Part shown: in pieces, positions 42,766 to 51,866 of the stretch
Layout: every line of letters starts with the position of its first letter
Numbering within the stretch: the stretch's first letter is position 1
DNA from: Paludisphaera soli
GTDB lineage: Bacteria > Planctomycetota > Planctomycetia > Isosphaerales > Isosphaeraceae
Assembly (NCBI RefSeq): GCF_011064595.1
Contig: NZ_JAALJI010000010.1
Span: 62,001 to 126,000, forward strand
Direction of reading: 5' to 3'
DNA: 64,000 bases
Program-made: the position numbers and the translations under genes
The notes under the pieces: model-generated
What the model was told of the DNA's origin: nothing
Database searches by the model: none
The model's input: the letters and a program-made list of their open reading frames with translations, nothing else

Positions 42766-44625
42766 TCATTTCTTCCGGCGATCCCGCTGATCGGCGAAGA
42801 TCTCGCGGAGGTCGTCCTTCTCGCCCGGGAGGGTCAGGTCCTGGCCCTTCTTCGTGACGGCGATGAAGCCGATGCACATCTCGTCGGTGGTCGCCTCGCC
42901 CCATCGCACGCGCCGCGGGGCGTCGCGGTTGGGATTGCGGGGGTTGGACGCCGAGTTGTCGAAATGCGCCACGGCCCGCACGATCGAACCCTTAGGGAGG
43001 TCGATCGGCTCCTTGAAGTAGTACTGGGACTGCCAGTTGAAGTCCCAGTCGTCGATGCGGATCAGGTCGCGGCTCCGACCGTCGGGGAAGGTCACGGACA
43101 TGGCCATGTCCTTGCCGAGCCGGTGCATGTGCGGGGCGACCGCCCAGGCCTCGACGTCCACGGGCACGGTCCACTCGGCGCGGACCTCGATGTTCGACTC
43201 GCCGGGGGACAGGTCCAGGTCGAAGTTGAACGCGCCGTTCCAGTGGAGGGTTTGCTTCACCGGCTTGCGCGCCAACTTCAGGCCGATGCGGGTGCGATCG
43301 ACCTCCGGCTTGCCGGAAGGGTGGTAATGGACCTGAACGACCACGTCGGCCTTCCTCGGCAGCGAGCGGCCGACGCCGTCGGCAAGGATGCTCGGCGCGG
43401 CCCCGGGGGCCCAGCCTCCCAGGTCGCCCCGGACCTCGACCGACGGCCCGGAGAAGCAGGTGTAGCCGGGCCCCGCCTCGGCCGCGTCTTTCTTCCGGGC
43501 CTCCCCCGAGTCGTCGACGTAGCCCAAGACGTGGTGGACCACCCGAGGGTTCCCCGGCCTGTACTCCACCCCGGCGATGTAGACGTCTTCCGGCAGGGCG
43601 GTGGCGAGGACGAAACAGCGATAGAGGTCGTCGCCCGACTCGGGGATGGCGAAGTCCGTGCCGATGTCGAGCACCAGGTCCGGCCCCCCTTCCATCGACC
43701 ATTCCTCGGGGAAGTCCCGGGGGGCGGGGAGATCCTTCGGGTCCCCCTCGGGGGCCCCGGCCTCGGCCCAGGCGACGAGGGTCTCTACGTCCGTCGACGA
43801 CAGGGAGCGATCGTGGCGGAACTTCGGCCCGACGCCCGGCGCGGCCTTCCAGGGGGGCATGGTCCGTTCCTCGGCGACCGCGGCGAGGTCGCCGGCCCGC
43901 TTGCGAGCCTGTTCATAGGTGTCGAGCGCGAACGGGCCGAGCTGACCCTTGCGATGGCATTCGCGGCAATTGTTCTGGAGCACCGGCGCGACGTCCTTCG
44001 CATACGTCGGAGGGGCCGAAGGCTCGGGCAGCGGGCAACCCACCGCCTTCTGGAAAGGCGCCTTCACTTCCTCGCCCGCGAGGACTGCGGCCAGCGCCGG
44101 CTTGAGATCGCCCTGGCCGGGGTTGGCGTTGCGGACGCCCCGGCCCGCGAACTGGTCGTCGATCCGACCTTGGTAGCGGACCCGCCCCCGGTCGTCGACC
44201 ACGAACGCCTCGGGCGTGACCGTCGCGCCGATCGCCCTGGCGAGCCGACCGCGCCGGTCGGCGCTGATCGCGAGCTTGAGGTCGTATTCCTTTGCGTGGG
44301 CCGCGAGGTCGGCGTCGCTCAGGTCGGGGTCGACGCAGACGCCGATCCAACGGACCTTCGGGGGCGGGAACTCGTTGTAGAGGGCGTTGAGGGTCGGGTT
44401 GACGGCGTTGGCGATCGGGCATTCCGTCGAGTAGAAGATCAGGACCGTCGCCCCGCCGGGCTGCGGGGCGGCATCGAGGACCGCCCCGTCCGGCGCCCGC
44501 AGGCGGCCGAGCCGCTCCAGCAGATCCGCCGCCCGGTCGTCGCCGCGGGCGGTCGCGGCCGTCGCCGCTAGGAGCATGGCGAGGGTCGAGAACCATCCAG
44601 TTCGCCACGTCGATCGAACGTCCAC
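42766..44625 (-). CDS. Thioredoxin - cytochrome c - copper monooxygenase fusion
   Basis: The 619-residue exported protein joins three modules. After a signal peptide (residues 1-27) comes a redoxin domain (about 35-190) with FYSTECPIAN. The expected second cysteine of a thioredoxin C-x-x-C is absent. A c-type heme segment follows with CRECH (Cys220, Cys223, His224). The C-terminal half resembles the copper type II ascorbate-dependent monooxygenase fold: His364-His365, His433-Tyr-His435, and His499-Met-His501 are the likely copper ligands. The start is GTG at 44625 with GGAGG six bases upstream. The substrate is unknown. Confidence 0.8.
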   Translation of the reverse strand: MDVRSTWRTGWFSTLAMLLAATAATARGDDRAADLLERLGRLRAPDGAVLDAAPQPGGATVLIFYSTECPIANAVNPTLNALYNEFPPPKVRWIGVCVDPDLSDADLAAHAKEYDLKLAISADRRGRLARAIGATVTPEAFVVDDRGRVRYQGRIDDQFAGRGVRNANPGQGDLKPALAAVLAGEEVKAPFQKAVGCPLPEPSAPPTYAKDVAPVLQNNCRECHRKGQLGPFALDTYEQARKRAGDLAAVAEERTMPPWKAAPGVGPKFRHDRSLSSTDVETLVAWAEAGAPEGDPKDLPAPRDFPEEWSMEGGPDLVLDIGTDFAIPESGDDLYRCFVLATALPEDVYIAGVEYRPGNPRVVHHVLGYVDDSGEARKKDAAEAGPGYTCFSGPSVEVRGDLGGWAPGAAPSILADGVGRSLPRKADVVVQVHYHPSGKPEVDRTRIGLKLARKPVKQTLHWNGAFNFDLDLSPGESNIEVRAEWTVPVDVEAWAVAPHMHRLGKDMAMSVTFPDGRSRDLIRIDDWDFNWQSQYYFKEPIDLPKGSIVRAVAHFDNSASNPRNPNRDAPRRVRWGEATTDEMCIGFIAVTKKGQDLTLPGEKDDLREIFADQRDRRKK

Positions 44626-44729
44626 GGTCGTCCTCCCCGGGGTGATGCGACGGCATGTCGCTACCCCCAGAGTAGAGGCCCGCGCCCGCTCCTGGCAAGC
44701 GTCGGCTCGCCGGCGAGGGATCGCTCGGG

Positions 44730-46448
44730 TCAGAAGAAGAGCTGCATCCGGGCCAGGAACAGGTCGTTGGTCTTGCTCCACTGGCCGACGTTGGAGAAGA
44801 CCGGCTGGCCGAACTCGGAATGCTCCCAGGTGAACATGAACTTCAGGTACTGGTTGATGTGCCAGTTGAAGCCGAGGTCGGTGATGAACAGGCTGCGAGT
44901 CCAGAGGTTCGGGTCCGACAGTCCGTTGGTGAAGACTTCCCGGCCGATCTCCATCTGCTGATAGCGGGCCGTCAGCTCCCAGGCGCCGAGCCCGAACTCG
45001 CCCGCCTTCAGGTTGAGCGGCCGGAGCGGCTTGACGATCCCCAGGCCGCTACGGGTCTCTCCCGTCAGCATGTAGCCGGCCTGGAGGTAGAACGAATCGA
45101 CCGGGAGGTGCGTCCGGTAGGCCGGGCGATTGGCGAGGGCGTAGTCCTGAAAGCCCCCCGCCCACTCGCCGATCACCGCCAGTTGGCGGTAGAACCAGGC
45201 CGCGTGCAGGTCCCAAAAGGTCATCGGGCCGACCTCGCGGACGTTCGGGCTGAAGGCCAGGAACGGCACGCCGGCCACCGAGTTGCCGGCGATGGGGACG
45301 ATCGTCCTCAGGATCAGCGGGGCGGGCAGGTTGTCGTTCGTCCCGCCGAACACCGAGCCGCCGATGTTGAAGTTCTCGAGGACCGACCCCTCGTCGTTGA
45401 CGAACGGCTTCCAGTTGATGAACGCGCTCACGAATTTGGAATCGAGGTTGGCGACGTAGCCGTTGCGGGCCCCGTTGTAGATGCCGGCGGCGTAGTCGAA
45501 CGTCTTGTTGAAGAGCCGCCCGAACCCCATCACGCCGAGGTCGCGGTTCTGGCCGAAGTTGTTGAAGAACACCGAACGCTCGGGCTGGATCAGGCCCTGG
45601 ATCGGGTCGACCATGAACTCGTAGGTGAACGGCGTCTTCATCCGACCGGCGCGCACTCGCATCCGCGGATCGAAGTCGAAGTCCAGGAACACGTCCAGCG
45701 TGTTGATCGCGTCGAACCCGTGGGCGAACGAGAGGAAGTAGCCGACCGGCTTGGTGATCCGCCCGCTGAACATGAACCACTGTCGGGGGAGCAGGAAGCT
45801 GTCGCGCTGGGTCAGGTGGCCGCCTTGCTCGTAACCCCGGTACTCGAACTGCGTCAGGTTGTGGAACTGGAAGATGTACTCGTCGTCGTCGCTCCTCAGT
45901 TCGAATCCCGGCCCGAACTTGGCGGTGACCTTCTTGCTCTCGAGCGTCGCCGGGATGTTGAACCGCGAGTTCGGTGGCGGGTTGGGAGGGAGCGATTGGC
46001 CTGGGGCCGAGGCGCCGCCGGGGGCCGACGGGGCTTCCACCGTTGCGGGCACGCCCGAGTCGGGGGCCGCGGTGCCCGGCTCGCTGCTGACGCCCGGGGG
46101 TGGGGTCGCTCCCGGGGAAGAGCGGTCGGTCGACGCACCTCCCGAGGTCCCGACGTTTGAACCGACCGGCGAGCCCACACCGCCCTGCATCTGGTTAGAC
46201 AGCCGCTCGACCATCGCTTCCAGCTGACGGACCCGAACCTCCAGCGCCGCCTCGCGAGCCGTCGGCCCAGCCTCGACCGATGGAGTGGAAGCCTCGGGCA
46301 GGGATGGCGACGGGATCGAGGGGGCTTCCCCCACCGCCTCGGCCAGGGGGACTTCCTGGGCTTGCGAGTTGGAGACAGTCGAGAAGACGCAAATCCAGAG
46401 GCCGGCCGCGAACCGGATCGGCGTCTTCACGGCTCGACGATGGATCAT
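44730..46448 (-). CDS. Phosphate-selective porin (OprO/OprP-like)
   Basis: The 572-residue outer-membrane protein has a signal peptide (residues 1-30, ending SQAQ). A coiled coil follows (about 62-82, AREAALEVRVRQLEAMVERL), then a long Ser/Gly/Pro-rich linker (83-155), then a beta-barrel of the porin O/P family (about 160-572). The barrel shows GYFLSFAHGFDAINTLDVFLDF and ends in ...RMQLFF, an aromatic C-terminus typical of outer-membrane porins. The long linker and coiled coil may span or anchor in the periplasm. The start at 46448 has GGGGAA upstream. It reads towards the redoxin gene, 104 nt away. Confidence 0.87.
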   Translation of the reverse strand: MIHRRAVKTPIRFAAGLWICVFSTVSNSQAQEVPLAEAVGEAPSIPSPSLPEASTPSVEAGPTAREAALEVRVRQLEAMVERLSNQMQGGVGSPVGSNVGTSGGASTDRSSPGATPPPGVSSEPGTAAPDSGVPATVEAPSAPGGASAPGQSLPPNPPPNSRFNIPATLESKKVTAKFGPGFELRSDDDEYIFQFHNLTQFEYRGYEQGGHLTQRDSFLLPRQWFMFSGRITKPVGYFLSFAHGFDAINTLDVFLDFDFDPRMRVRAGRMKTPFTYEFMVDPIQGLIQPERSVFFNNFGQNRDLGVMGFGRLFNKTFDYAAGIYNGARNGYVANLDSKFVSAFINWKPFVNDEGSVLENFNIGGSVFGGTNDNLPAPLILRTIVPIAGNSVAGVPFLAFSPNVREVGPMTFWDLHAAWFYRQLAVIGEWAGGFQDYALANRPAYRTHLPVDSFYLQAGYMLTGETRSGLGIVKPLRPLNLKAGEFGLGAWELTARYQQMEIGREVFTNGLSDPNLWTRSLFITDLGFNWHINQYLKFMFTWEHSEFGQPVFSNVGQWSKTNDLFLARMQLFF

Positions 46449-46648
46449 CGTTCCCCGGCCCCCTCCGCACCCAGCCAACTCAAGGTCCACCCGCAGACAA
46501 GCTAGCGGGTGAAGTCCAAGCTTAGGAATCGGCTCCCGACTCGACCGGCTGCAACGATTATCCGGAGAGGATCCCGCGCGATCGTCGCAAACCTGCTGCA
46601 TCGGAAGACTTCCAAATCCCCCCCGCCTGGAGGAAAGATGAGCCTTCG

Positions 46649-46969
46649 TTAATTTTCCGATTCCTGTTTGGATCCATCCAGCGAAAGGCTGACGGGTGCA
46701 ATCTCCAGGTCGCGGGGCGCGTGAGGCTCCGATCGGGAGATCGACGGCGGCGACCCGTCGACCAGGTCGACGCCGAGCGAGGTCGCCGGCAGGACCGACC
46801 CGGCCGGGGTGGCACGGAGATCACGCCCGATGGTGGTACCCTCCGCGATGGGAGGGCGAGGTGTTCGGGTCCGACGGCCTCCGCAGCCCGGCGAGGCCGC
46901 CAGCAGGCCGAGGAGCGGGAGCACGAGGATCCGCAAGGCCCCCGCCCGCCCGGCGTCGTGATGGATCAT
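46649..46969 (-). CDS. Small putative lipoprotein
   Basis: The 106-residue product has a hydrophobic N-terminal segment (ALRILVLPLLGLLAA) followed by SPGC, a near-match to a lipobox (Cys at about residue 29). The rest is low-complexity and hydrophilic. There is no recognised domain. It lies upstream of and co-directional with the porin gene (about 200 nt), so an accessory role for the porin is possible but speculative. GGAG nine bases before the ATG at 46969 is the only start support. Gene status is uncertain. Confidence 0.5.
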   Translation of the reverse strand: MIHHDAGRAGALRILVLPLLGLLAASPGCGGRRTRTPRPPIAEGTTIGRDLRATPAGSVLPATSLGVDLVDGSPPSISRSEPHAPRDLEIAPVSLSLDGSKQESEN

Positions 46970-47075
46970 GGGAGGCCGCTCCGAGCAGGATGGGGGATTG
47001 GTTCGAGTACCCACATCTGATGGGATCGGCGGGGGGCCGGGCCGGCTTGAGCGATCGTGACGGCCGGGATGCTCG

Positions 47076-47924
47076 TCAGGGGGCCGTGTCGAGGAACTCG
47101 ATGGTGGAAGTGCCGGCCATGAGCAGGAAGCCGGCCAAAAGGGCGAGCGAGAGCTTCATGCGATCATGGGAGTGGAATTGCAGCTCGGGGAGGAGGTCGC
47201 TCAACGAGATGCAGAGGAACGTGCCCGCGGAGAAAGCCAGGGCGATCGCCGTCAAGGATTCGGCCTGATGAGGCGCGAGCCGATCGACCCCGATGAAGAA
47301 GCAGGCCGCTCCGAGGGGGATCATCAGCGCGAAGCCCAGGTTCACGAGATGGGCCGGGCGGACCGACACGCCGGCGCGGATCATCAGCGAGACGATCGTC
47401 ATCGCGTCGGCCGGCTTGTGCAGGACGGTCGCGAGGAAGACCCCCCAGGCCATACCGCCGACCCTCCCCTGCTCGGCATAGTCGGCCGCGACCGCGCTGG
47501 CGAGTGCGACGCCGCCGACCAGCGAATGCACCGCCAGGCCGAACGCGGCCGTACCCCAGGATAGGGGATGGCCGCCGGCCTCCTTCCGACCGCCGCGATG
47601 GTGGCCGGGGGCGTGATCGTGGTCGTGATGCTGGTGGGCCTCGGCCTCGGTGGATTCATGCTGGTGGAACGAGAAGAACCGTTCCAGGAAGAAGAGCGCC
47701 AGCAGGCCCATGGCGGTCCACTGGACCGTGCCGGGGCCTCCCATCTCGACCGATTCGGGGAGCATGTGGAAGAACGCCGCGCCGAGCATGGTTCCGGCGG
47801 AGAAGCTCAGGTAGACCTGGAGCCGCGTGTGGGTCAGCACCAGGGCCAGCGGCGTCAATCCCCCCAGCAAGCTGACGCCGACGATGAGCGCGCAATACAC
47901 CGTTAGGACGACGGGCATGGCCAT
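47076..47924 (-). CDS. ZIP-family divalent metal transporter
   Basis: The 282-residue membrane protein has about eight helices. A histidine-rich cytoplasmic loop (HQHHDHDHAPGHH, about residues 96-108) lies between helices 3 and 4. The helix-4 metal motif FGLAVHSLVGGVALA and helix-5 motif ATVLHKPADAMTI match the ZIP signature histidines. The usual substrates are zinc or other divalent metals, taken into the cytoplasm. It follows the small basic protein gene across an intergenic stretch with a terminator, so the two are transcribed separately. Confidence 0.92.
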   Translation of the reverse strand: MAMPVVLTVYCALIVGVSLLGGLTPLALVLTHTRLQVYLSFSAGTMLGAAFFHMLPESVEMGGPGTVQWTAMGLLALFFLERFFSFHQHESTEAEAHQHHDHDHAPGHHRGGRKEAGGHPLSWGTAAFGLAVHSLVGGVALASAVAADYAEQGRVGGMAWGVFLATVLHKPADAMTIVSLMIRAGVSVRPAHLVNLGFALMIPLGAACFFIGVDRLAPHQAESLTAIALAFSAGTFLCISLSDLLPELQFHSHDRMKLSLALLAGFLLMAGTSTIEFLDTAP

Positions 47925-47973
47925 CGGGGACGCGGACCTCGGGGGGAGGAGGCGGAGGTGGATACAAAGCGAA

Positions 47974-47997
47974 ATCCCCGACCTGGAGGCCGGGGAT
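47974..47997 (-). terminator. Intrinsic terminator of the small basic protein gene
   Basis: ATCCCCG (47974-47980) pairs with CGGGGAT (47991-47997), extended inward by CCT/AGG. On the minus strand the stem is followed by TTTCGCTTTG, a T-rich tail. It lies about 77 nt beyond the stop of the 65-residue gene and before the ZIP gene start. Confidence 0.65.
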
Positions 47998-48074
47998 CGC
48001 TCGAACGAACGGCTCGGAGAGGTCCGGCGAGGCGCAGGGCCGGGGATCGGCCGGGCGCGACGGGTCGGTCCGGC

Positions 48075-48272
48075 TTACTTGACGCCGGGCCGCTTCGGAC
48101 CGGTCTGGCCGGGGGCCAGCTTGCGCGACTTCGTCTTGGGGAGGTTGTACACCCCGGCGGCCGGCGTCCACTTCTCATCTTCCTGGAGGAGGGCCAGACG
48201 TTCCGGGCGCGTGAGGACGCCCCGCTGACGGGTCAGCCCGCTCGCCTTCTTGAGACTCTTGTCCAACGACAT
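48075..48272 (-). CDS. Small basic protein, TIGR04137 type
   Basis: The 65-residue lysine/arginine-rich protein opens MSLDKSLKKASGLTRQRGVLTRPERLALL and ends in a proline-glycine-lysine tail. The S-x-D-K-S-L-K start, the R-x-x-V-L-x-R-x-E-R helix and a later VYNLPKTKSRK segment match the conserved small basic protein of Chlamydiae, Verrucomicrobia and Planctomycetes (TIGR04137). Its function is not established; the basic character suggests nucleic acid or ribosome contact. GGAG eight bases upstream and a downstream terminator support a real single-gene unit. Confidence 0.88.
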   Translation of the reverse strand: MSLDKSLKKASGLTRQRGVLTRPERLALLQEDEKWTPAAGVYNLPKTKSRKLAPGQTGPKRPGVK

Positions 48273-48328
48273 TCGATCGACTCCAACTGCGTGGCCGTCC
48301 CGTTACTCGCTTCCCGGGATTTTGAATC

Positions 48329-50305
48329 TCAGATCTTACCCCCCGTCGGTCCCCGACGCAAGTCGGCCTCGGCGGGGCGGGCGGCCCACGCGGCCGTCCC
48401 GCGGGGCCCGCCTTCGCGGAGCGACTCGATCGTCTCGGTGTAGGCGCCGGTCAGCCTGCGACGGCTCAGGAGCCCGACGAGCCGGTCGGGGGCCTCGGCC
48501 GCGACGACGGGGATCTCGTCGATGTTCAGCTCGGTCATGCGCCGGAGGGCCGTGTGCAGGTCGTCGTCGGCCGTGACGGTCGACACCGGGCGGGTGGCCA
48601 GGTCGTCGGCCACGACCAGCGGGCCCCACGCGTCCGAACCCAACAGGGCGAGCCGCAGGTCCCGGAGCGTGAAGACGCCCGTCAGCCGGCCGTCGGCGTC
48701 GATCACGGGGAAGAGGCTCTCGGACGACCTCGCGACCTCCTGCAGGAGCCGGTCGAACGGCAGCCCGGCGGGCATCGGCCGGATCCCCTCGGTCCGCACC
48801 CCCGCCTCACCGACCTTGATCCCGGACAGCACGTCCACCACGAAGTCGCCCTGATGGGCGGGGCTGTCGATCGGCGTGGCCACCTGCTCCTCGTACATCG
48901 TCCAGCGCCGGGAGATCGCCATGTTCAGCCCGCAGGCCAGCATCAGGGGGACGAGCAGGCTGTAGGACCCGGTCATCTCGCTGACCATTACGATGGAGGT
49001 CAGGGGCGTCTTCGAGACCCCGGCGAAGAAGCCCCCCATGCCGACCAGGACGAACGCCGAGGTCTCGGTCGCCTCGCCGATCCCCAGGGAGTGCAGGAAC
49101 TGGCCGTACGCCCCCCCGAGCATCCCGCCGATCAGCATCGAAGGTCCGAAGACGCCGCCGCTCCCGCCCGAGCTGATCGTGAAACCCGTCGCCACGATCT
49201 TCAAGAGTGCGACGGCCAGCAGCAGGCCCATCGACATGTTGGGGACGAACGCCGTCTCGCCCTCGCCCAGCAACGCGGCGGGCTCGCCGATCGCCCCCCA
49301 CTGGACCCAGCCGTATCCCCCCGCCATGACCTGCGGGAAAGCCAGCGCCAGGAGCCCCACCAGCGCCCCGCCCACGGCCGGCTTGAGGGCTCTCGGGATC
49401 GGCATCGGATGGAACAGGCGGTCGCGGAGGCCGTAGAAGGTCCTGGTGTACAGCCAGCCGACGCCCGTGCAGAGGAACGTCAGGCCGACGTAGAGGGGCA
49501 GGTCGCCCAGCCCCTGGAACGTCAACGGCGGCATGGCGAAGACGGGATGGGGCGTCACGAACAGGGCGAACGTCGAATACGCGACGATCGCGCTGGCCAG
49601 GCAAGGGAGGAGCGCGGCCGACTCGAAGGCCGTGGAGGCGTACAGGACTTCGCCCGCGAACAGGGCCCCCCCGAGCGGAGCCCGGAAGATCGCGCCGACG
49701 CCCCCGGCCGCCCCGGCCAGCATCAACACCCGGCGCTCGTCGGTCGAGAGCCGCAGCACACGAGCCAGATACGAGCCGAACCCGGAGCCGATCTGGGCGA
49801 TCGGCCCCTCCTGCCCCGCCGAGCCCCCGGTCCCGATCGTGACGATCGAGGCGATCGTCTTCACGAACGGCACCCGGGTCCGGATCATCCCGGCGCCGCG
49901 ATGGAAGGCCCGGATCATCGCGTCGGTCCCGTGCCCCTCCGCCTCGGGGGCGAGTGTGAAGACGAGCAGCCCGGAGATCAGGCCGCCGACCGTGGGGATC
50001 AAGACGACCGTCCACCAGGGCCAAGGATACGAGACGCCGACGGCCCCCCCCTCGGGCGTCGGCGGCATCGAGAAATGCATGAGATCGCCCAGGACGTGGA
50101 CGTACATAAGGTGAAGCAGCTTCAGGAAGGCCACCGCCCCCAGGCCCGCGACCACCCCGACCACGGGGCTGCACAGCCCCGCCCGCCCCACGCCGGGCGT
50201 CGCCCACAAGGTCGCGAGCCGTCGCAGGGCGGCGGCGAGGGGGGCGGGGCGGCCGGTCGGGCTCGGTCCGTTCATGGGCTCGGTCGGGGGCGGGGCGCTC
50301 GGCAT
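48329..50305 (-). CDS. ClC-type chloride channel with CBS domains
   Basis: The 658-residue membrane protein has a ClC core (about residues 40-460) with the selectivity motifs GQEGPIAQIGSGFG (external glutamate gate present) and GGVFGPSMLIGG. Two C-terminal CBS domains (about 500-640) bind adenine nucleotides in relatives. It moves chloride or exchanges it for protons. The ATG at 50305 has AAGGA seven bases upstream. The gene starts 12 nt after the APC permease stop and is likely co-transcribed. The SxxGP motif near the N-terminus of classic ClC transporters is poorly conserved, so channel versus exchanger is open. Confidence 0.93.
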   Translation of the reverse strand: MPSAPPPTEPMNGPSPTGRPAPLAAALRRLATLWATPGVGRAGLCSPVVGVVAGLGAVAFLKLLHLMYVHVLGDLMHFSMPPTPEGGAVGVSYPWPWWTVVLIPTVGGLISGLLVFTLAPEAEGHGTDAMIRAFHRGAGMIRTRVPFVKTIASIVTIGTGGSAGQEGPIAQIGSGFGSYLARVLRLSTDERRVLMLAGAAGGVGAIFRAPLGGALFAGEVLYASTAFESAALLPCLASAIVAYSTFALFVTPHPVFAMPPLTFQGLGDLPLYVGLTFLCTGVGWLYTRTFYGLRDRLFHPMPIPRALKPAVGGALVGLLALAFPQVMAGGYGWVQWGAIGEPAALLGEGETAFVPNMSMGLLLAVALLKIVATGFTISSGGSGGVFGPSMLIGGMLGGAYGQFLHSLGIGEATETSAFVLVGMGGFFAGVSKTPLTSIVMVSEMTGSYSLLVPLMLACGLNMAISRRWTMYEEQVATPIDSPAHQGDFVVDVLSGIKVGEAGVRTEGIRPMPAGLPFDRLLQEVARSSESLFPVIDADGRLTGVFTLRDLRLALLGSDAWGPLVVADDLATRPVSTVTADDDLHTALRRMTELNIDEIPVVAAEAPDRLVGLLSRRRLTGAYTETIESLREGGPRGTAAWAARPAEADLRRGPTGGKI

Positions 50306-50317
50306 CTCGGGTCCTTG

Positions 50318-51724
50318 TCAGGTCGCTTCGTTCGAGTCCTCGATCGGCGGCGTCGGCCCGCCCGGGACCGCTCGCAGCGCGTCCCAGGCGACGAAGACGA
50401 CGATACCCAAGGCCAGAGACCCCAGGCCATAGGCGATGATGTGCCACTCCGAGGTCCCGAAGACGAACAGCCAGCCCAAAAGCGCCGCGACGGCCGGCAG
50501 CGGGTACAGCGGCATCCGGAACCTCAGGCGGGCCACGACCTCGGGCCGGCGGCGGATCCAGAAGACCGTCAGGATCTGGCCGACGAACTGGATCAGGATC
50601 CGCGAGGTCAAGAGCGCCATGATGACCGTCGCCAGGTCGGCCAGGCAGGCCAGCATCCCCAGCCCGCCGATCAGCATGAGCGAACGGTGAGGGAAGTCTC
50701 CCTTGGGGTGCGTCGCTGCGAAGAAGCGCGGGAAGTGCCCGGCCTTCGCCGAGGCGTACGGCACCCGGCTATAGCCGAGCAGGGCTGAGAACGTGGAGGC
50801 CAGCGCCGTCCAGATGATCATAAGCGTGAGGAAGCCCGCCGCGCGGGGGCCGACCACGCGTTGCATCATGTCGCTGGCGACGTGCGTGGACTTCATCGCC
50901 TCTTGCCAGGGGAGCACCCCCAGGATGCTCAGGTTCATCGTCAGGTAGATCGCCGCGACGGCCAGCACCGAGATCAAGATGGCGCGGGGGATCGTCCGCG
51001 AGGGGTTCTCGACCTCGTCGCCCAGGTAGGAGATCTGGTAGTAGCCCAGGAAGTCGTACATCGCGATGGCGAGCGCCGCGCCGAGGCCGGTCGCGTTGGC
51101 GGCGCTCAGGTCGAAGGCGTGCTCGGGGAACGTGAAGGCCAGCCCGGCGTCGAAGTTCGCGATCCCGGTCGCGATCACCCATCCGACCGTGCAGAGCATG
51201 CCGATCCAGAGGACGACCATCAGCCGGCCGGCCATCTCGATCCGACGGTAGGCGAGGAGCGTCACCAGCCCCATCACGCCGACGCCGAGGAGGTTGAACC
51301 ACGGCACGGGCGAGTCCAGCCCGGGGACGATCGCCCCCCAGTTCCAGGCCGTCTCCTTCAGGACGGGAAAGAAAAACGCGGCGTACTGCGACAGGCCGAT
51401 CGCCCCGGTCGCGATCTCCAGGGGCCCGCTGAAGAGGAACTGCCAGACGAACAGGAACTTGAGCGCCCGGCCGGTCCGGGAGTCGCCGTAGGCGGCGTCG
51501 AAGAAGTGGTACGTCCCCCCCGAGCCCGGGAAGGCCGAGGCCAGCTCGCACCAGACGAAGCCGTCGGCGAGCGCCACCAGCGCGCCGAGGATCCAGCCCA
51601 GCATCGCCTGGGGGCCGCCCATCGTGGCGATGATGGCCGGTATGGTGATGAAGGGCCCCACTCCCACCATCATCGACATATTCAGGCTGACCGCCTGCAG
51701 CAGGCGCAATCGACGTTGCAGCAT
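50318..51724 (-). CDS. APC-superfamily amino acid permease
   Basis: The 468-residue membrane protein has about twelve helices. The opening helix MMVGVGPFITIPAIIATMGGPQ and the following ALVALADGFVWCELASAFPGSGGTYHFFD are typical of amino acid/polyamine/organocation transporters. The conserved YYQISYLGDEVENPSRTIPRAI stretch lies in the cytoplasmic loop of helix 6. The substrate cannot be told. The start at 51724 (MLQRRLRLLQAV) is taken where the family begins. It leads the ClC gene by 12 nt and is divergent from the cysteine hydrolase gene, 142 nt away. Confidence 0.9.
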   Translation of the reverse strand: MLQRRLRLLQAVSLNMSMMVGVGPFITIPAIIATMGGPQAMLGWILGALVALADGFVWCELASAFPGSGGTYHFFDAAYGDSRTGRALKFLFVWQFLFSGPLEIATGAIGLSQYAAFFFPVLKETAWNWGAIVPGLDSPVPWFNLLGVGVMGLVTLLAYRRIEMAGRLMVVLWIGMLCTVGWVIATGIANFDAGLAFTFPEHAFDLSAANATGLGAALAIAMYDFLGYYQISYLGDEVENPSRTIPRAILISVLAVAAIYLTMNLSILGVLPWQEAMKSTHVASDMMQRVVGPRAAGFLTLMIIWTALASTFSALLGYSRVPYASAKAGHFPRFFAATHPKGDFPHRSLMLIGGLGMLACLADLATVIMALLTSRILIQFVGQILTVFWIRRRPEVVARLRFRMPLYPLPAVAALLGWLFVFGTSEWHIIAYGLGSLALGIVVFVAWDALRAVPGGPTPPIEDSNEAT

Positions 51725-51866
51725 CGGAAACGTCCCGGTCGGCTTCGGTTGCCCCCTGGCGGGGAAGGAGGTCCCATGATGGGGCGGCACGGCCTTTGCC
51801 GCAATGCCTCCCCGCCGCCACGGCCCCGCCCGGGCGGGTCTCCTCTCCAGGTCCAGGAACCAGACC

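Noticed and set aside
50330-50339. GTTCGAGTCC resembling a tRNA T-loop
   Set aside because: It lies at the end of the APC permease gene, and no acceptor, D or anticodon arms can be formed around it.
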